DNA from: Dictyobacter aurantiacus
GTDB taxonomy: Bacteria; Chloroflexota; Ktedonobacteria; Ktedonobacterales; Ktedonobacteraceae
Reading direction: 5' to 3'
Assembly: GCF_003967515.1 (NCBI RefSeq)
Contig: NZ_BIFQ01000001.1
Coordinates: forward strand, 1,550,001-1,614,000
DNA: 64,000 bases
Below, piece by piece: positions 52,374-62,000 of this stretch. Within the stretch, counting starts at the first letter, position 1, and every line of letters begins with the position of its first letter. The position numbers and the translations under genes were made by a program. The notes beneath the pieces are model-generated. The model ran no database searches and was not told the origin of the DNA. It saw only the letters and a list, made by a program, of their open reading frames with translations.

Positions 52374-54242
52374 TCATTTGCGGGGCGTGGGCGCAGGGGT
52401 TGCGGTGGCCCCGAGGTTGATGGTGGTGTCGTCAAAGGTTTTGAGGTTGACCACGGTTCCGCTGGCGCCGCTGTAGGTGACGGTTACAGTGTCGCCGGTC
52501 TGGACCAGGGGCAGCTTGGGTGACAGCGAGAGGTTGGCCGTGAAGATGTACGGCTGTCCCGCGATCTGCAGGTAGTAGATGGTACTCGTTCCCTGCTGGA
52601 CCGAGGAGATGCGCTGCACCTTACCGCTGGCGGTCTGTATCTGCCCGCTCGTGCTGCCGCCCGAGTTACCACTGCTGCCCTGGGAGGTCAGCCATTGCTG
52701 GTAATCGCGCAGGCCGGAGCCGAGGTCGGGATCGAACTGCACATTGTTGCCATTGAGCTCACGAGCATCGACCAGGCCGACCGCCTGGAAGATATCGCCA
52801 CTCGCCGTACTTTGTGTATAAATGGCCACCCAGGTGGGCGTATTATAGATCTGATAGAGCTGAACCGAGGAGACATTATAGCCACGAATATTGGCGCGCG
52901 TGGACTGGAACGTCTTGGTCACGTTATCCCCAATTCCTAAGCCCGCCGACTTGCTATAGAAGCTGGCCTCGTTTTTGTGCGTGTCAAACAGGAATACACC
53001 GGTGCTCGAATTGTCATTTGAGGACGCTGAAGACATCGGAATCAGCCATACAGGCTGGTCGACATTGTTGTAAAGAAGCTCGGGAGCGCTGGCAGGCGAT
53101 TGCTGGCCCAGGCCAGAAGGATTGAACCAGGGAGCAGCATGATAGAGCCCCCACCAGCTGAGATACTGCGAGACGGTCTCCGCCGGCATAACACGATCAA
53201 CCCAGGCAGGTACGTTCTGGGGACTGTATTCTTTGATGTCGCCCGTATGGGCATCCACCAGCAAGACCTTACTCAGCACGTCACCGGTATAACCACGCGA
53301 GGGCTGCATCAGAGAGATGGTCCAGTAGGGATGCAGGCTATCATCCAGCTCAAGAGTTGGATCGACCAGCCGCCCATAGGTATAGCCACTGAGATAGACG
53401 TGACGCAACAGGTCCTGATTCAGCAGCGCTCCCGGCAGGTAGCGAATCGTTGACTGCGTATCTGTATGCAGCTGCGGTGCCTGCTGAGGATCTTCAGCAT
53501 CGACCATCACAAAGCCAGGCGTTACCGGATTGGAAAGGTTCACAAACAGGTTGTTATAGCTTAACTCTGCCACATAATAGAGGTGATGATTGATCGATTG
53601 CAAGGTATAACTATCGGGATTCAGTTGATAGGCCGAACCAAGATTCTGGCCCGTCGATCCCAGGATCTGCTGTCCCTTGTATGACGCGATGCTCTGACTG
53701 ACCAGCACGATATGGCCGGCATCGGTCGGCGGCAGATTTGGCGCGGACTGCATGGTGACATGGGGAATCGCCGCCAGCGCCTTGGCGTTGCCATCGAACC
53801 AGGTGGTAAAGATGTTGATGAGCAGGGTAGCAGCGATCCCAAAGACGGCCACGACAATCAGGCCGAAGATACCCGCGGCAATCGAGCGGCGCGAAACTTT
53901 GGCGGCATCGACTTTGGGGGTATAGACCTGGCCCTGGCTGGCACTCAGGCTCATCTCCAGCGCCCCGCGCGCACCCCCGGCGATCGCGAATAGATTAATA
54001 ATGCTGCTGATCAGCAACGGCCAGAGTACCCACTGCCAGCCCCAGAAGGGTCCGGTAAAGGCAGGTTCAGAGAAGTAGAGGATCAATAAGCAGAACACGT
54101 AATTGAAAATGGTAAAACCCGTAAACCAGCGCACAAATGAACGCGCCTCGAAAGGCTCCTTGCGTCCAAACCCCAGCCGTCCGATGGTCAGCAAGGCCAT
54201 AACGATCAGGGTGCCGATCAGTGCCAGCAACAGAATGATCAT
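52374..54242 (-). CDS. Large membrane protein with extracytoplasmic domain, unknown function
   Basis: A 622-aa protein. Four hydrophobic segments lie in the first 150 residues (IILLLALIGTLIVMALLTIG, FTIFNYVFCLLILYF, WQWVLWPLLISSIINLFAIA, SIAAGIFGLIVVAVFGIAAT), then a long outer region of beta-strand character with many QYGT-like and Tyr-rich strands. VLLVDAHTGDIKEYSPQNVP followed by WVDRVMPAETVSQYL resembles PepSY-like segments. The last part carries a small OB-like domain and a Pro/Thr tail. I do not recognise the family. ATG 54242 has AGAGGG upstream; the TTG at 54251 is too close to it. Confidence 0.75.
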   Translation of the reverse strand: MIILLLALIGTLIVMALLTIGRLGFGRKEPFEARSFVRWFTGFTIFNYVFCLLILYFSEPAFTGPFWGWQWVLWPLLISSIINLFAIAGGARGALEMSLSASQGQVYTPKVDAAKVSRRSIAAGIFGLIVVAVFGIAATLLINIFTTWFDGNAKALAAIPHVTMQSAPNLPPTDAGHIVLVSQSIASYKGQQILGSTGQNLGSAYQLNPDSYTLQSINHHLYYVAELSYNNLFVNLSNPVTPGFVMVDAEDPQQAPQLHTDTQSTIRYLPGALLNQDLLRHVYLSGYTYGRLVDPTLELDDSLHPYWTISLMQPSRGYTGDVLSKVLLVDAHTGDIKEYSPQNVPAWVDRVMPAETVSQYLSWWGLYHAAPWFNPSGLGQQSPASAPELLYNNVDQPVWLIPMSSASSNDNSSTGVFLFDTHKNEASFYSKSAGLGIGDNVTKTFQSTRANIRGYNVSSVQLYQIYNTPTWVAIYTQSTASGDIFQAVGLVDARELNGNNVQFDPDLGSGLRDYQQWLTSQGSSGNSGGSTSGQIQTASGKVQRISSVQQGTSTIYYLQIAGQPYIFTANLSLSPKLPLVQTGDTVTVTYSGASGTVVNLKTFDDTTINLGATATPAPTPRK

Positions 54243-54369
54243 CTGGATCAATCCCTCTTGTTCAGAGGCAAGAGGTCTCCTTTTCTCAAATGCAACAATA
54301 ACATTTTGCTATTATTTTTATAGCATACTGCTATTGCTGTGTCAAGGCTTTTGGCTGCAAAGATGTGCT

Positions 54370-55060
54370 AGACACACATGAGTGTGTCTGACTTCTGTTA
54401 TCACGGGGATGCGTGATGGCCCCCGCACGCGCGTCCGCTGCGCGGCCGCCTGATTTTTTATGATGGTGCACCAGGGGCGCATCCGCGCCCCTGGTGCACC
54501 ATCATACTATGGGCTGTTGGCCACCACACAAGCTTTCGCGCCTGCGTGGCTCACGGATCAGCTTTGAGTTGGTGCAGGGAGGGCGCAGATGTGCCCCTGG
54601 TGTGCCAACATATTGGCCACCACACAAGCTTTCGCGCCTGCGTGGCTCACGGATCAGCTTTGAGTTGGTGCAGGGAGGGCGCAGATGTGCCCCTGGTGTG
54701 CCAACATATTGGCCACCACACAAGCTTTCGCGCCTGCGTGGCTCACAGGTCAGCTTTGAGTTGGTGCAGGGAGGGCGCAGATGTGCCCCTGGTGTGCCAA
54801 CATATTGGCCACCACACAAGCTTTCGCGCCTGCGTGGCTCACAGGTCAGCTTTGAGTTGGTGCAGGGAGGGCGCAGATGTGCCCCTGGTGTGCCAACATA
54901 TTGGACACCACACAAGCTTTCGCGCCTGCGTGGCTCACGGATCAGTTTTGAGTTGGCGCAGGGAGGGCGCGGATGCGCCCTCCCTGCGCCAACTCAAAAA
55001 ACCAGCGCGGCCGCGCAGCGGACGCGCGTATGGGGAGGCGTGATAGCCCCATGATGGCTT
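54370..55060. repeat. Tandem 96-bp repeat array capped by inverted hairpin elements
   Basis: Left cap: constant part (54381-54458) and a perfect 22-bp stem with ATCC loop (54459-54506). Then four units of exactly 96 bp start at 54521, 54617, 54713 and 54809, and a fifth partial unit at 54905. Right cap: a perfect 25-bp stem with GGAT loop (54946-54999), then the constant part in inverse orientation to about 55060. Units begin CCACCACACAAGCTTTCGCG and differ at only a few positions. Each unit contains an imperfect hairpin made of a right-cap-like left arm and a left-cap-like right arm. Open frames through the array arise because 96 is a multiple of three. A palindrome AGACACAC/GTGTGTCT starts the block. 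Nothing gene-like is present. Confidence 0.9.
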
Positions 55061-55245
55061 AAACAGCAGGATAGGTAGCACCATGCTTAAAACATGTGCT
55101 GTAAGAGTTCCACATAAAGTGCTTGTAAATAGTATGCATGACTCACATTCATTCAGGACGTTTATTCGTTGACATTTCACAAGGTGGATGGTACTCTTTT
55201 TGAAAGACAAATAAATAACCAGACCCGCGCTGATCGAAAATAGTA

Positions 55246-55580
55246 TGAGAGAAGCACCTGACAGCGATCCGAAAGAGAGTGGAAGTTCGGAATGGGAAAG
55301 CTCTTTCAAAACGCCTTCGTGAGCGGCTGACCGAAGAAAGTTATCCCGGCTCTTACCTGAGCCAGGGGAGCAAGTAGGACAGGTGGGTGGTTCCCACGTC
55401 GCGCATTAACCAGGAAAAGTGGTCACTGTCAGTTTTGTCACGAGGACGTGAACAGGCTAAGCTGCAGATAGTGACAATTGGGGTGGCACCACGGGCATAG
55501 CTCTACCTCGAAGTTTGAGAACTTCTAGCGTGACTATTCTCGTCCCTTCAAAAGAATGGAGGGGGCGAGGATTTTTTTTA
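55246..55580 (+). promoter_or_regulatory. T-box riboswitch, arginine-type (specifier CGC)
   Basis: A transcriptional T-box leader. Stem I begins near GAGAGAAG (55248); its distal arms are GAAAGAG (55271) and CTCTTTC (55301). The specifier CGC (55312-55314) is followed by C-TTCGTGAGC, matching the way GGC precedes A-TTCTTGAGC in the B. subtilis glyQS leader. The T-box core GGGTGGCACC lies at 55481-55490 and its TGGC would pair with a GCCA tRNA end. The terminator CTCGTCCC/GGGGGCGAG plus eight T ends at 55579. Uncharged tRNA-Arg should allow read-through into the operon downstream. Confidence 0.85.
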
Positions 55581-55709
55581 CCCCTTTGCACCTTCCATCT
55601 ATCACATTCCAACTTTTTCTTTGTCCTCTCTCGGAAACGTTATGAGCCTGCCAGTAACAGGCATACGTGCAATGAGGGCAAAACAGTCAGGAAGAAGAGG
55701 TGCAATACC

Positions 55710-56774
55710 ATGCAGATGCAACTTACAAAGATTCCCTCAGCAGTGCGCAAGCTTGACGTACCATCAGTGGTTGAGATCAGTGAGCAGATTATCCCTGAAG
55801 AAGGCGCGGTCCTGATCGCGGAGGCGCTGTCGGACGCGGGCAAGAATAATCTGTTAGAATTCACCACCGGGCGCATCGGTTTTCTGGTAGAGGGAGATGT
55901 CCTACCAGTCGTCCTCGGGAAGCGGCGCGCGCTGCGCGAGTATAGTGGCGATATCCCCAAACATGTCGCCGTTGGTGACTTGCTCTATTATCTGTGCGAA
56001 AGTGGTGTTGTGGGCGAGATCCGTGGCCTCAACGAGCAGTGGGGCGCCCCCATGCAGGTCAGAATTCTGGGCAGCCTGGTCGAAAATGGTCGTCAGGTCA
56101 ACATTAAGGATGCCGCCCTTCCCCATCACACAACATTGGAGCAGAGCGCTCCCATCATTGGCGTGGTCGGCACCTGCATGAATATCGGCAAGACCACCAC
56201 CATCTGCAAGATCATCAAACATTTTACGCAAAAGGGCCAGAAGGTCGCGGGCGTCAAGCTCTCGGGCGTCGCCTCTACGCAGGATCTGGATAAGATCGCA
56301 GACGCCGGGGCATCTCCAGTCGTCGGCTTTATGGATGCCGGTCTGCCCTCGACCTGCGGTGATCCTCAAGAAGTGATTGAGGCCGCCATCAGCGTGCTGC
56401 AGGAGGCCAACAAGTCAAATCCAGATCTGATCATCGCCGAGTTCGGCGACGGCATCCTGGGCGAATATAACGTCGGTCATATCCTGAAATCACCTGAGAT
56501 TCAGCAACACATCAGCTCATTTATCGTGGGAGCCGGAGACCTGGTTGGAGCGTGGGGCGCGCAGCAGATCATGCACCAGTACGGAGTTACCGTCACTCTG
56601 ATTACTGGTCCCGCTGTCAACAACGATACCGGCGTCCAGTTCGTGGAGAGCCATTTTGGCGTCCCCGCCGAGAGCAATCAGCACGCCATGCCGAAGACAC
56701 TACACCTGGTCGAGAAAGACCTGGCCGCGATCAAGCAGAAACAGCATGTACAGGCCGTCGCGGTACAATCTTAA
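55710..56774 (+). CDS. DUF1611-like P-loop protein, first gene of the Arg T-box operon
   Basis: A 354-aa protein, soluble. The N-terminal domain (residues 1-145) is small and beta-rich; the second half is a P-loop NTPase-like fold with Walker A GTCMNIGKTTT near residue 158, then KLSGVAST, a FMDAGLPSTCG segment, and an IIAEFGDGILGEYN Walker-B-like region. This matches the general plan of DUF1611, some members of which are reported as amino-acid N-acyltransferases (DgcN). ATG 55710 has AGAAGAGG upstream; sequence before it is T-box leader. Being directly ahead of the acylornithine carbamoyltransferase under an Arg T-box, it likely takes part in arginine synthesis, possibly at an N-acyl step; this role is inference. 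Confidence 0.65.
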   Translation: MQMQLTKIPSAVRKLDVPSVVEISEQIIPEEGAVLIAEALSDAGKNNLLEFTTGRIGFLVEGDVLPVVLGKRRALREYSGDIPKHVAVGDLLYYLCESGVVGEIRGLNEQWGAPMQVRILGSLVENGRQVNIKDAALPHHTTLEQSAPIIGVVGTCMNIGKTTTICKIIKHFTQKGQKVAGVKLSGVASTQDLDKIADAGASPVVGFMDAGLPSTCGDPQEVIEAAISVLQEANKSNPDLIIAEFGDGILGEYNVGHILKSPEIQQHISSFIVGAGDLVGAWGAQQIMHQYGVTVTLITGPAVNNDTGVQFVESHFGVPAESNQHAMPKTLHLVEKDLAAIKQKQHVQAVAVQS

Positions 56775-56804
56775 GCAGAGTCAGTACGTACAGGAGAACA
56801 TCGT

Positions 56805-57845
56805 ATGCTTCAACAGCAAACCACTACCCATTTCCTGAATACGGCCGACCTGCCCCAGGAAGAGATCCAGGCGCTCATCTCGCTGGCCTTAGATTTAAAA
56901 CAGGGTAAGGTGCAGAAGAGTCTGGCCGGTAAGACACTGGCCACGCTCTTCTTCAATCCCTCGGTTCGCACGAGAGTCTCGTTCGCCACGGCCATGTCCA
57001 GGCTGGGCGGACAGGCGCTAGAGATCAGCGGCAACAACGTATGGTCGTTTGAATACGCCGATGACGTGGTAATGGATGGCTCAACCATCGAGCATGTCAA
57101 AGAGGTTGCCCCCGTGCTCTCGCGCTACTGCGACGGCCTGGCCATCCGCTGCAGCGAGCTGGTCACCAAATCGACCGAAAGCGCCAGCACCGGCAGCTGG
57201 GCCGAGTCCAAACAGGATATCGTGCTCAACAGCTTCGCGAAGTACGCCAGCGTACCCGTCATTAATATGGAATCCAACGTCTATCATCCCTGCCAGGGGC
57301 TAGGAGACGCCGTCACCATCAAAGAACAATTGGGCGAGACAAAGGGCAAAAAATACGTTCACACCTGGGCCTACCATCCCAAAGCACTGCCAATGGCCAC
57401 CACCAATTCACAACTGCTGGCCGCCTGCGACCTGGGTATGGACGTTGTACTGGCACATCCACAGGGATGGGAACTAGATCCTGAGATCCTTGAAGTGGCC
57501 CAGAAACGTGTTATACAGAGTGGGGGCTCATTTTCCATCTCATATGATCAGAAAGAAGCCCTGGAAGACGCGGATATCGTGTGTGCAAAAAGCTGGGGCG
57601 CCCTCCCCTACTACGGCAACTGGGAAGCTGAAAAACAGGCCCGGGCGCAACTGAAAGACTGGATTGTTGATGAGCCAAAGATGGCTCGTACCAGACAGGG
57701 CAAATTTATGCACTGCCTGCCGGTGCGTAGAAATGTCGAGGTCACGCAAGGCGTACTGGATGGTCCCGGTTCAATCGTCATTGACGAAGCTGAAAATAGA
57801 ATGTGGGCCCAGATGGCCTTGCTGGCAACCCTGCTTGGGAACTGA
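56805..57845 (+). CDS. argF': N-acylornithine carbamoyltransferase (ArgF'-type)
   Basis: A 346-aa carbamoyltransferase. It carries the carbamoyl-phosphate loop SVRTR (residues 53-57), VPVINMES, HPCQ, KKYVHTWAYHPK, KSWGALPYYGNWE, HCLPVRRNV and IDEAENR. These segments match N-acetylornithine carbamoyltransferase of Xanthomonas rather than ordinary ornithine carbamoyltransferase. The position equivalent to Glu92 of the Xanthomonas enzyme, which selects the acetyl form, is Ile95 here (VMDGSTIEH), so succinylornithine may be preferred. The gene lies 30 bases after the DUF1611-like gene, with AGGAG upstream, and before carA and carB. The operon thus joins carbamoyl phosphate supply to its use in arginine synthesis. 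Confidence 0.9.
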   Translation: MLQQQTTTHFLNTADLPQEEIQALISLALDLKQGKVQKSLAGKTLATLFFNPSVRTRVSFATAMSRLGGQALEISGNNVWSFEYADDVVMDGSTIEHVKEVAPVLSRYCDGLAIRCSELVTKSTESASTGSWAESKQDIVLNSFAKYASVPVINMESNVYHPCQGLGDAVTIKEQLGETKGKKYVHTWAYHPKALPMATTNSQLLAACDLGMDVVLAHPQGWELDPEILEVAQKRVIQSGGSFSISYDQKEALEDADIVCAKSWGALPYYGNWEAEKQARAQLKDWIVDEPKMARTRQGKFMHCLPVRRNVEVTQGVLDGPGSIVIDEAENRMWAQMALLATLLGN

Positions 57846-57957
57846 GCCAGCCACGCGGCATCTACCAGATAACTGATCCATTTCGGTTGACCTGTCATTA
57901 TGTTCTGCTTAAACCTCCTGGCGGCAAGGGAGGAGTGGTAGTAAGAAAGGATGATCC

Positions 57958-59043
57958 ATGCACACGCCAGTACTAACCAGACCAGATTCAATTCAGCGGC
58001 CTCTGCGCCACGGCAAACTAATCCTGGAAGATGGGACGCAATTTGAGGGCCGCTCCTTTGGCTATGAAGAGGGACGATCCGGTGAGGTCGTCTTCAGCAC
58101 CGGTATGGTGGGCTATCCCGAGTCGCTGACTGATGCCTCGTTCGCCGGTCAGATCCTGACCCTGACCTATCCCCTGGCCGGCAACTATGGTGTGCCCTCC
58201 CAGGACAAATGGGAAGATAATCGCATCCACGCCACCGGGCTGATCGTCTCCAACTATATTGATACGCCGTCACACGCCCAGAGCACGATGACCCTGAGCG
58301 AGTGGCTCAAGCAGCAGAAGGTGCCAGCACTTGAAGTCAAGGATACGCGCCTGCTCACCCAGCATATTCGTAACCACGGAGCCATGCTGGCGAAAATCGT
58401 CTTCGATGAGGACGTGCCTTTCTTTGATCCCAATCAGAGCAACCTGATCTCACAGGTCTCCACCCGCGAGGTCACCATCTCAGGAGACGGTCCCAAAACG
58501 ATCGCGCTGCTGGACTGCGGCGCCAAGAAGAATATCGTGCGCTGTCTGCAGCGCCGCAATGTGCGCATCGCCACAGTGCCCTGGGATTATAACCTGTTCG
58601 CACCAGATATCCCCTTCCATTTCGACGCCCTGCTGATCTCCAATGGTCCGGGCAATCCCAAGACGGCCACAGCGACCATTCAGACCATTCGCACGGCGCT
58701 GGAACAGAAGATCCCCACACTGGGCATCTGCATGGGCAACCATCTGCTGACACTGGCGGCCGGCGGCGATACCAGCAAGATGAAGTTCGGGCATCGCAGC
58801 CAGAATCAGCCCTGCATCATGCAGGACAGCCCGCGCTGCTACATCACAACCCAGAATCACGGCTTCGTGGTCAGCGAGGTGCCACCCGACTTCAAACCCT
58901 GGTTTATCAATGCCAACGACGGCAGCAACGAGGGCATCATGCATGTCTCGCAACCCTTTATGTCGGTTCAATTCCATCCCGAAGCGGCCCCGGGACCGGT
59001 GGACACTGAGTGGATCTTTGATTACTTCCTGGAGAAGATTTGA
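57958..59043 (+). CDS. carA: Carbamoyl-phosphate synthase, small (glutaminase) subunit
   Basis: A 361-aa glutaminase that feeds ammonia to CarB. N-terminal domain: GKLILEDGTQFEGRSFGYE, GEVVFSTGMVGYPESLTDAS. The class I amidotransferase domain has Cys in GICMGNHLL and His-Glu in FHPEAAPGP. The usual GHQ after the nucleophile reads GNH, an uncommon change next to the active site; Cys, His and Glu themselves are intact. AAAGGA precedes the ATG. Its stop codon overlaps the carB ATG by one base (TGATG), so the subunits are made together. Confidence 0.95.
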   Translation: MHTPVLTRPDSIQRPLRHGKLILEDGTQFEGRSFGYEEGRSGEVVFSTGMVGYPESLTDASFAGQILTLTYPLAGNYGVPSQDKWEDNRIHATGLIVSNYIDTPSHAQSTMTLSEWLKQQKVPALEVKDTRLLTQHIRNHGAMLAKIVFDEDVPFFDPNQSNLISQVSTREVTISGDGPKTIALLDCGAKKNIVRCLQRRNVRIATVPWDYNLFAPDIPFHFDALLISNGPGNPKTATATIQTIRTALEQKIPTLGICMGNHLLTLAAGGDTSKMKFGHRSQNQPCIMQDSPRCYITTQNHGFVVSEVPPDFKPWFINANDGSNEGIMHVSQPFMSVQFHPEAAPGPVDTEWIFDYFLEKI

Positions 59044-62000
59044 TGGAACAATTACGCAAAGTGCTGCTGCTGGGGTCTGGTGCCTTGAAGATTGGACAGG
59101 CCGGTGAGTTCGACTATTCTGGCTCGCAGGCCCTGAAGGCGTTAAAGGAGGAGGGGGTCCAGACCGTCCTGATCAATCCCAATATCGCGACCATCCAGAC
59201 CTCGCAACTGCTGGCGGACCGCGTCTACTTTCTGCCTGTGACGCCCTACTTCGTGGAGCAGGTCATCCAACGCGAGCAGCCGGATGGCATCCTGCTCTCA
59301 TTCGGCGGTCAGACGGCCCTGAACTGCGGCATCCAGCTGCATGAACAGGGGATTCTGGCCCGCCACAACGTGCGCATCCTGGGCACACCAATCTCAGCCA
59401 TTATTCTGACCGAGGATCGGCAGAAGTTCGCCGAACATCTGCATAGCATCAATATTCCGACTCCGCAGAGTCAGAGCGCCACCACGCTGGCCGAGGCACT
59501 TGAACTGGGAGAGCAGATCGGCTTTCCCGTGATGGTGCGCGCCGGTTTCGCCCTGGGTGGACAGGGCTCGGGTATCGCCAAAACAAAAAATGAACTTGAG
59601 CATATCGTTAAACATGCACTCTCATTTGCCCCGCAGGTGCTGGTTGAACAATATCTTCATCACTATAAAGAAATAGAATATGAAGTTGTGCGAGATCATC
59701 ATGATAACTGCATCACCGTCTGTAATATGGAGAATATGGATCCGCTGGGCATCCACACCGGCGAATCGATCGTGGTCGCGCCCAGCCAGACCCTGACCAA
59801 CGAGGAATACCACCTGCTGCGCGCAGCCTCGATCCAGATCGTGCGCAGCCTGGGTATCGTCGGCGAATGCAACGTCCAGTTCGCCCTCGATCCCATGAGC
59901 ACCCAATATTATGTCATTGAGGTCAACGCACGCCTCTCGCGCAGCTCGGCTTTAGCCAGTAAGGTCACTGGCTATCCACTGGCCTATATCGCCGCCAAAC
60001 TGGCGCTCGGCTACGATCTGACCAGCCTGCCCAACAAGGTCACCGGCGTAACGCGGGCCTGCTTCGAGCCCAGCCTCGACTACCTGGTCGTCAAGATACC
60101 ACGCTGGGATATCGCCAAGTTCAAGGGGGTGGTGGAGACGATTGGCACAGGTATGAAGTCCGTGGGCGAGGTGATGGGTATCGGACGCACCTTTGAGGAG
60201 GCCTACCAGAAAGCCTTGCGCATGCTGGAGCAGAATTTCGAGGGCGCGCTGCCAGCCGCCGACTTCTTCTCCTCACCAGAAGAGATGCGACACTACCTCT
60301 CCACGCCGACGCCCAAACGGCCCTTCGCGCTGGCGCAGGCGCTCCAGCAGGGCATCACTATCGAAGAGATCTATACGCTGACCGGCATCAATCCCTGGTT
60401 TCTGGCGCGTATCCTCAATATCATCGAACACGAACAGACGGTAACGCCCGACGGCGAGCTGACGGCCGAGCAGTTGTGGGAGATGAAGCAGCTAGGCATC
60501 TCGGATAAGCGTATCGCCGAGTTGCACGGTAGCAACGAGATGGGCATCCGCCAGCTGCGCCAGCGGCTAGGAGTACTTCCTTCGGTTTTGCAGATCGATA
60601 CGCTGGGCGCGGAGTTTCCGGCCGAGACCAACTATCTCTACCTGACCTACAACGCACGGCACAACGACGTCACCCCCTGCAGCGGCGGCGGAATCATCGT
60701 GCTCGGTTCTGGTCCCTACCGCATCGGTTCCTCGGTGGAGTTCGACTGGACCAGCGTCAGCACCGTCGAGGCGCTGAAGAAGCACGGCAGACAGGCCATC
60801 ATCATCAACAGCAATCCCGAAACGGTCTCCACCGACTACGACGTCTCCGATCGGCTCTACTTTGAAGAGCTGACCTTTGAGCGCATCGCCGACATCTACG
60901 ACTTCGAGCAGCCGGAGGGCCTGATCGTCTCGGTAGGTGGACAGACGCCCAATAATCGCGCTCGGGCGCTGGCAGCCTATGGCTGTCAACTGCTGGGCAC
61001 TCTGGCGAAAAATATTGATCGCGCCGAGAACCGCAGCACCTTCTCACAGCTGCTGGACACACTGGGCGTGCGGCAGCCAGAGTGGGATACGTTCACGACG
61101 CTGGACGAGCTGACGGCCTTCGCCGACCGCGTCGGCTACCCGGTCCTGATTCGTCCATCCTATGTGCTCTCGGGCAGCGCCATGAAGGTCTGCGACACGC
61201 CCGAAGAACTGGAGCTGTACGCCAGCCAGGCCGCCGCGCTCTCGCCTGATCATCCCGTGACCGTCTCAAAGTTCTTTGAATACGCGCGCGAGCTAGAGTT
61301 CGACGCCGTGGCCCGGCATGGACAGGTCAAGGCCCATGTCATCTCAGAGCATATCGAGAACGCCGGGGTTCACTCGGGCGACGCCACCATCGTCCTGCCG
61401 CCGCAGACCATTCCACAGGAGGTGCAGCAACAGATCGCTGTGATTGGGCACCAGATCGTGCAGGCGCTGGAGGTAACGGGTCCGGTCAACATCCAATTTC
61501 TGCTCAAAGACGGACAGCTCTACGTGATCGAGACCAACCTGCGCGCCTCGCGCACCTTCCCATTCATCTGCAAAGTTACCGGCATCAACTTCATGGACAT
61601 CTTTGTGGACGCCATCTTCTCCCAGCAAGAGTTGCCCCCGGTTGAGGTCCCCAAACCGGACTTTGTCGCCCTGAAGGCGCCGCAGTTCTCCTTCGCGCGC
61701 CTGACCGGGGCCGACCCTGCCCTCAGCGTAGAGATGTCCTCCACCGGCGAGGTCGCCTGCTTCGGAGAGGATCTCGAAGAGGCCTATCTGAAGGCCATTC
61801 TGGCCTCGGGCGGCACGCTGCCGCAGAAGGGCATCTTCCTCAGCATATGCGGCGAAGACAAGCAGGAGGCCCTGCTCGCCAGCCTGCCGCATCTAAAAGA
61901 GCTGGGGCTGCCGCTCTACGCCACCGAAGAGACATGGCAATTTCTACAGGGGCACCAGATCGAAGCCACTCACCTTTCAGTGGAGAAAGGCGAGGTGGAA

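Noticed and set aside
54521..54999. CRISPR-like look of the repeat array
   Set aside because: Units are contiguous and nearly identical with no unique spacers, and no cas gene is nearby.
54494..55054. Long open frames on both strands through the 96-bp array, reading as repetitive proteins
   Set aside because: They exist because the unit length is a multiple of three without stops. There is no ribosome-binding site, and the same text is open in several frames.
55515..55709. Upstream extension of the DUF1611-like protein
   Set aside because: The frame is open, but this DNA is the T-box terminator and its downstream spacer; a good ribosome-binding site precedes ATG 55710.
56805..57845. Ordinary ornithine carbamoyltransferase
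   Set aside because: The segments around HPCQ, KSWGALP, GNWE and IDEAENR follow the acylornithine branch, not ArgF/OTC.
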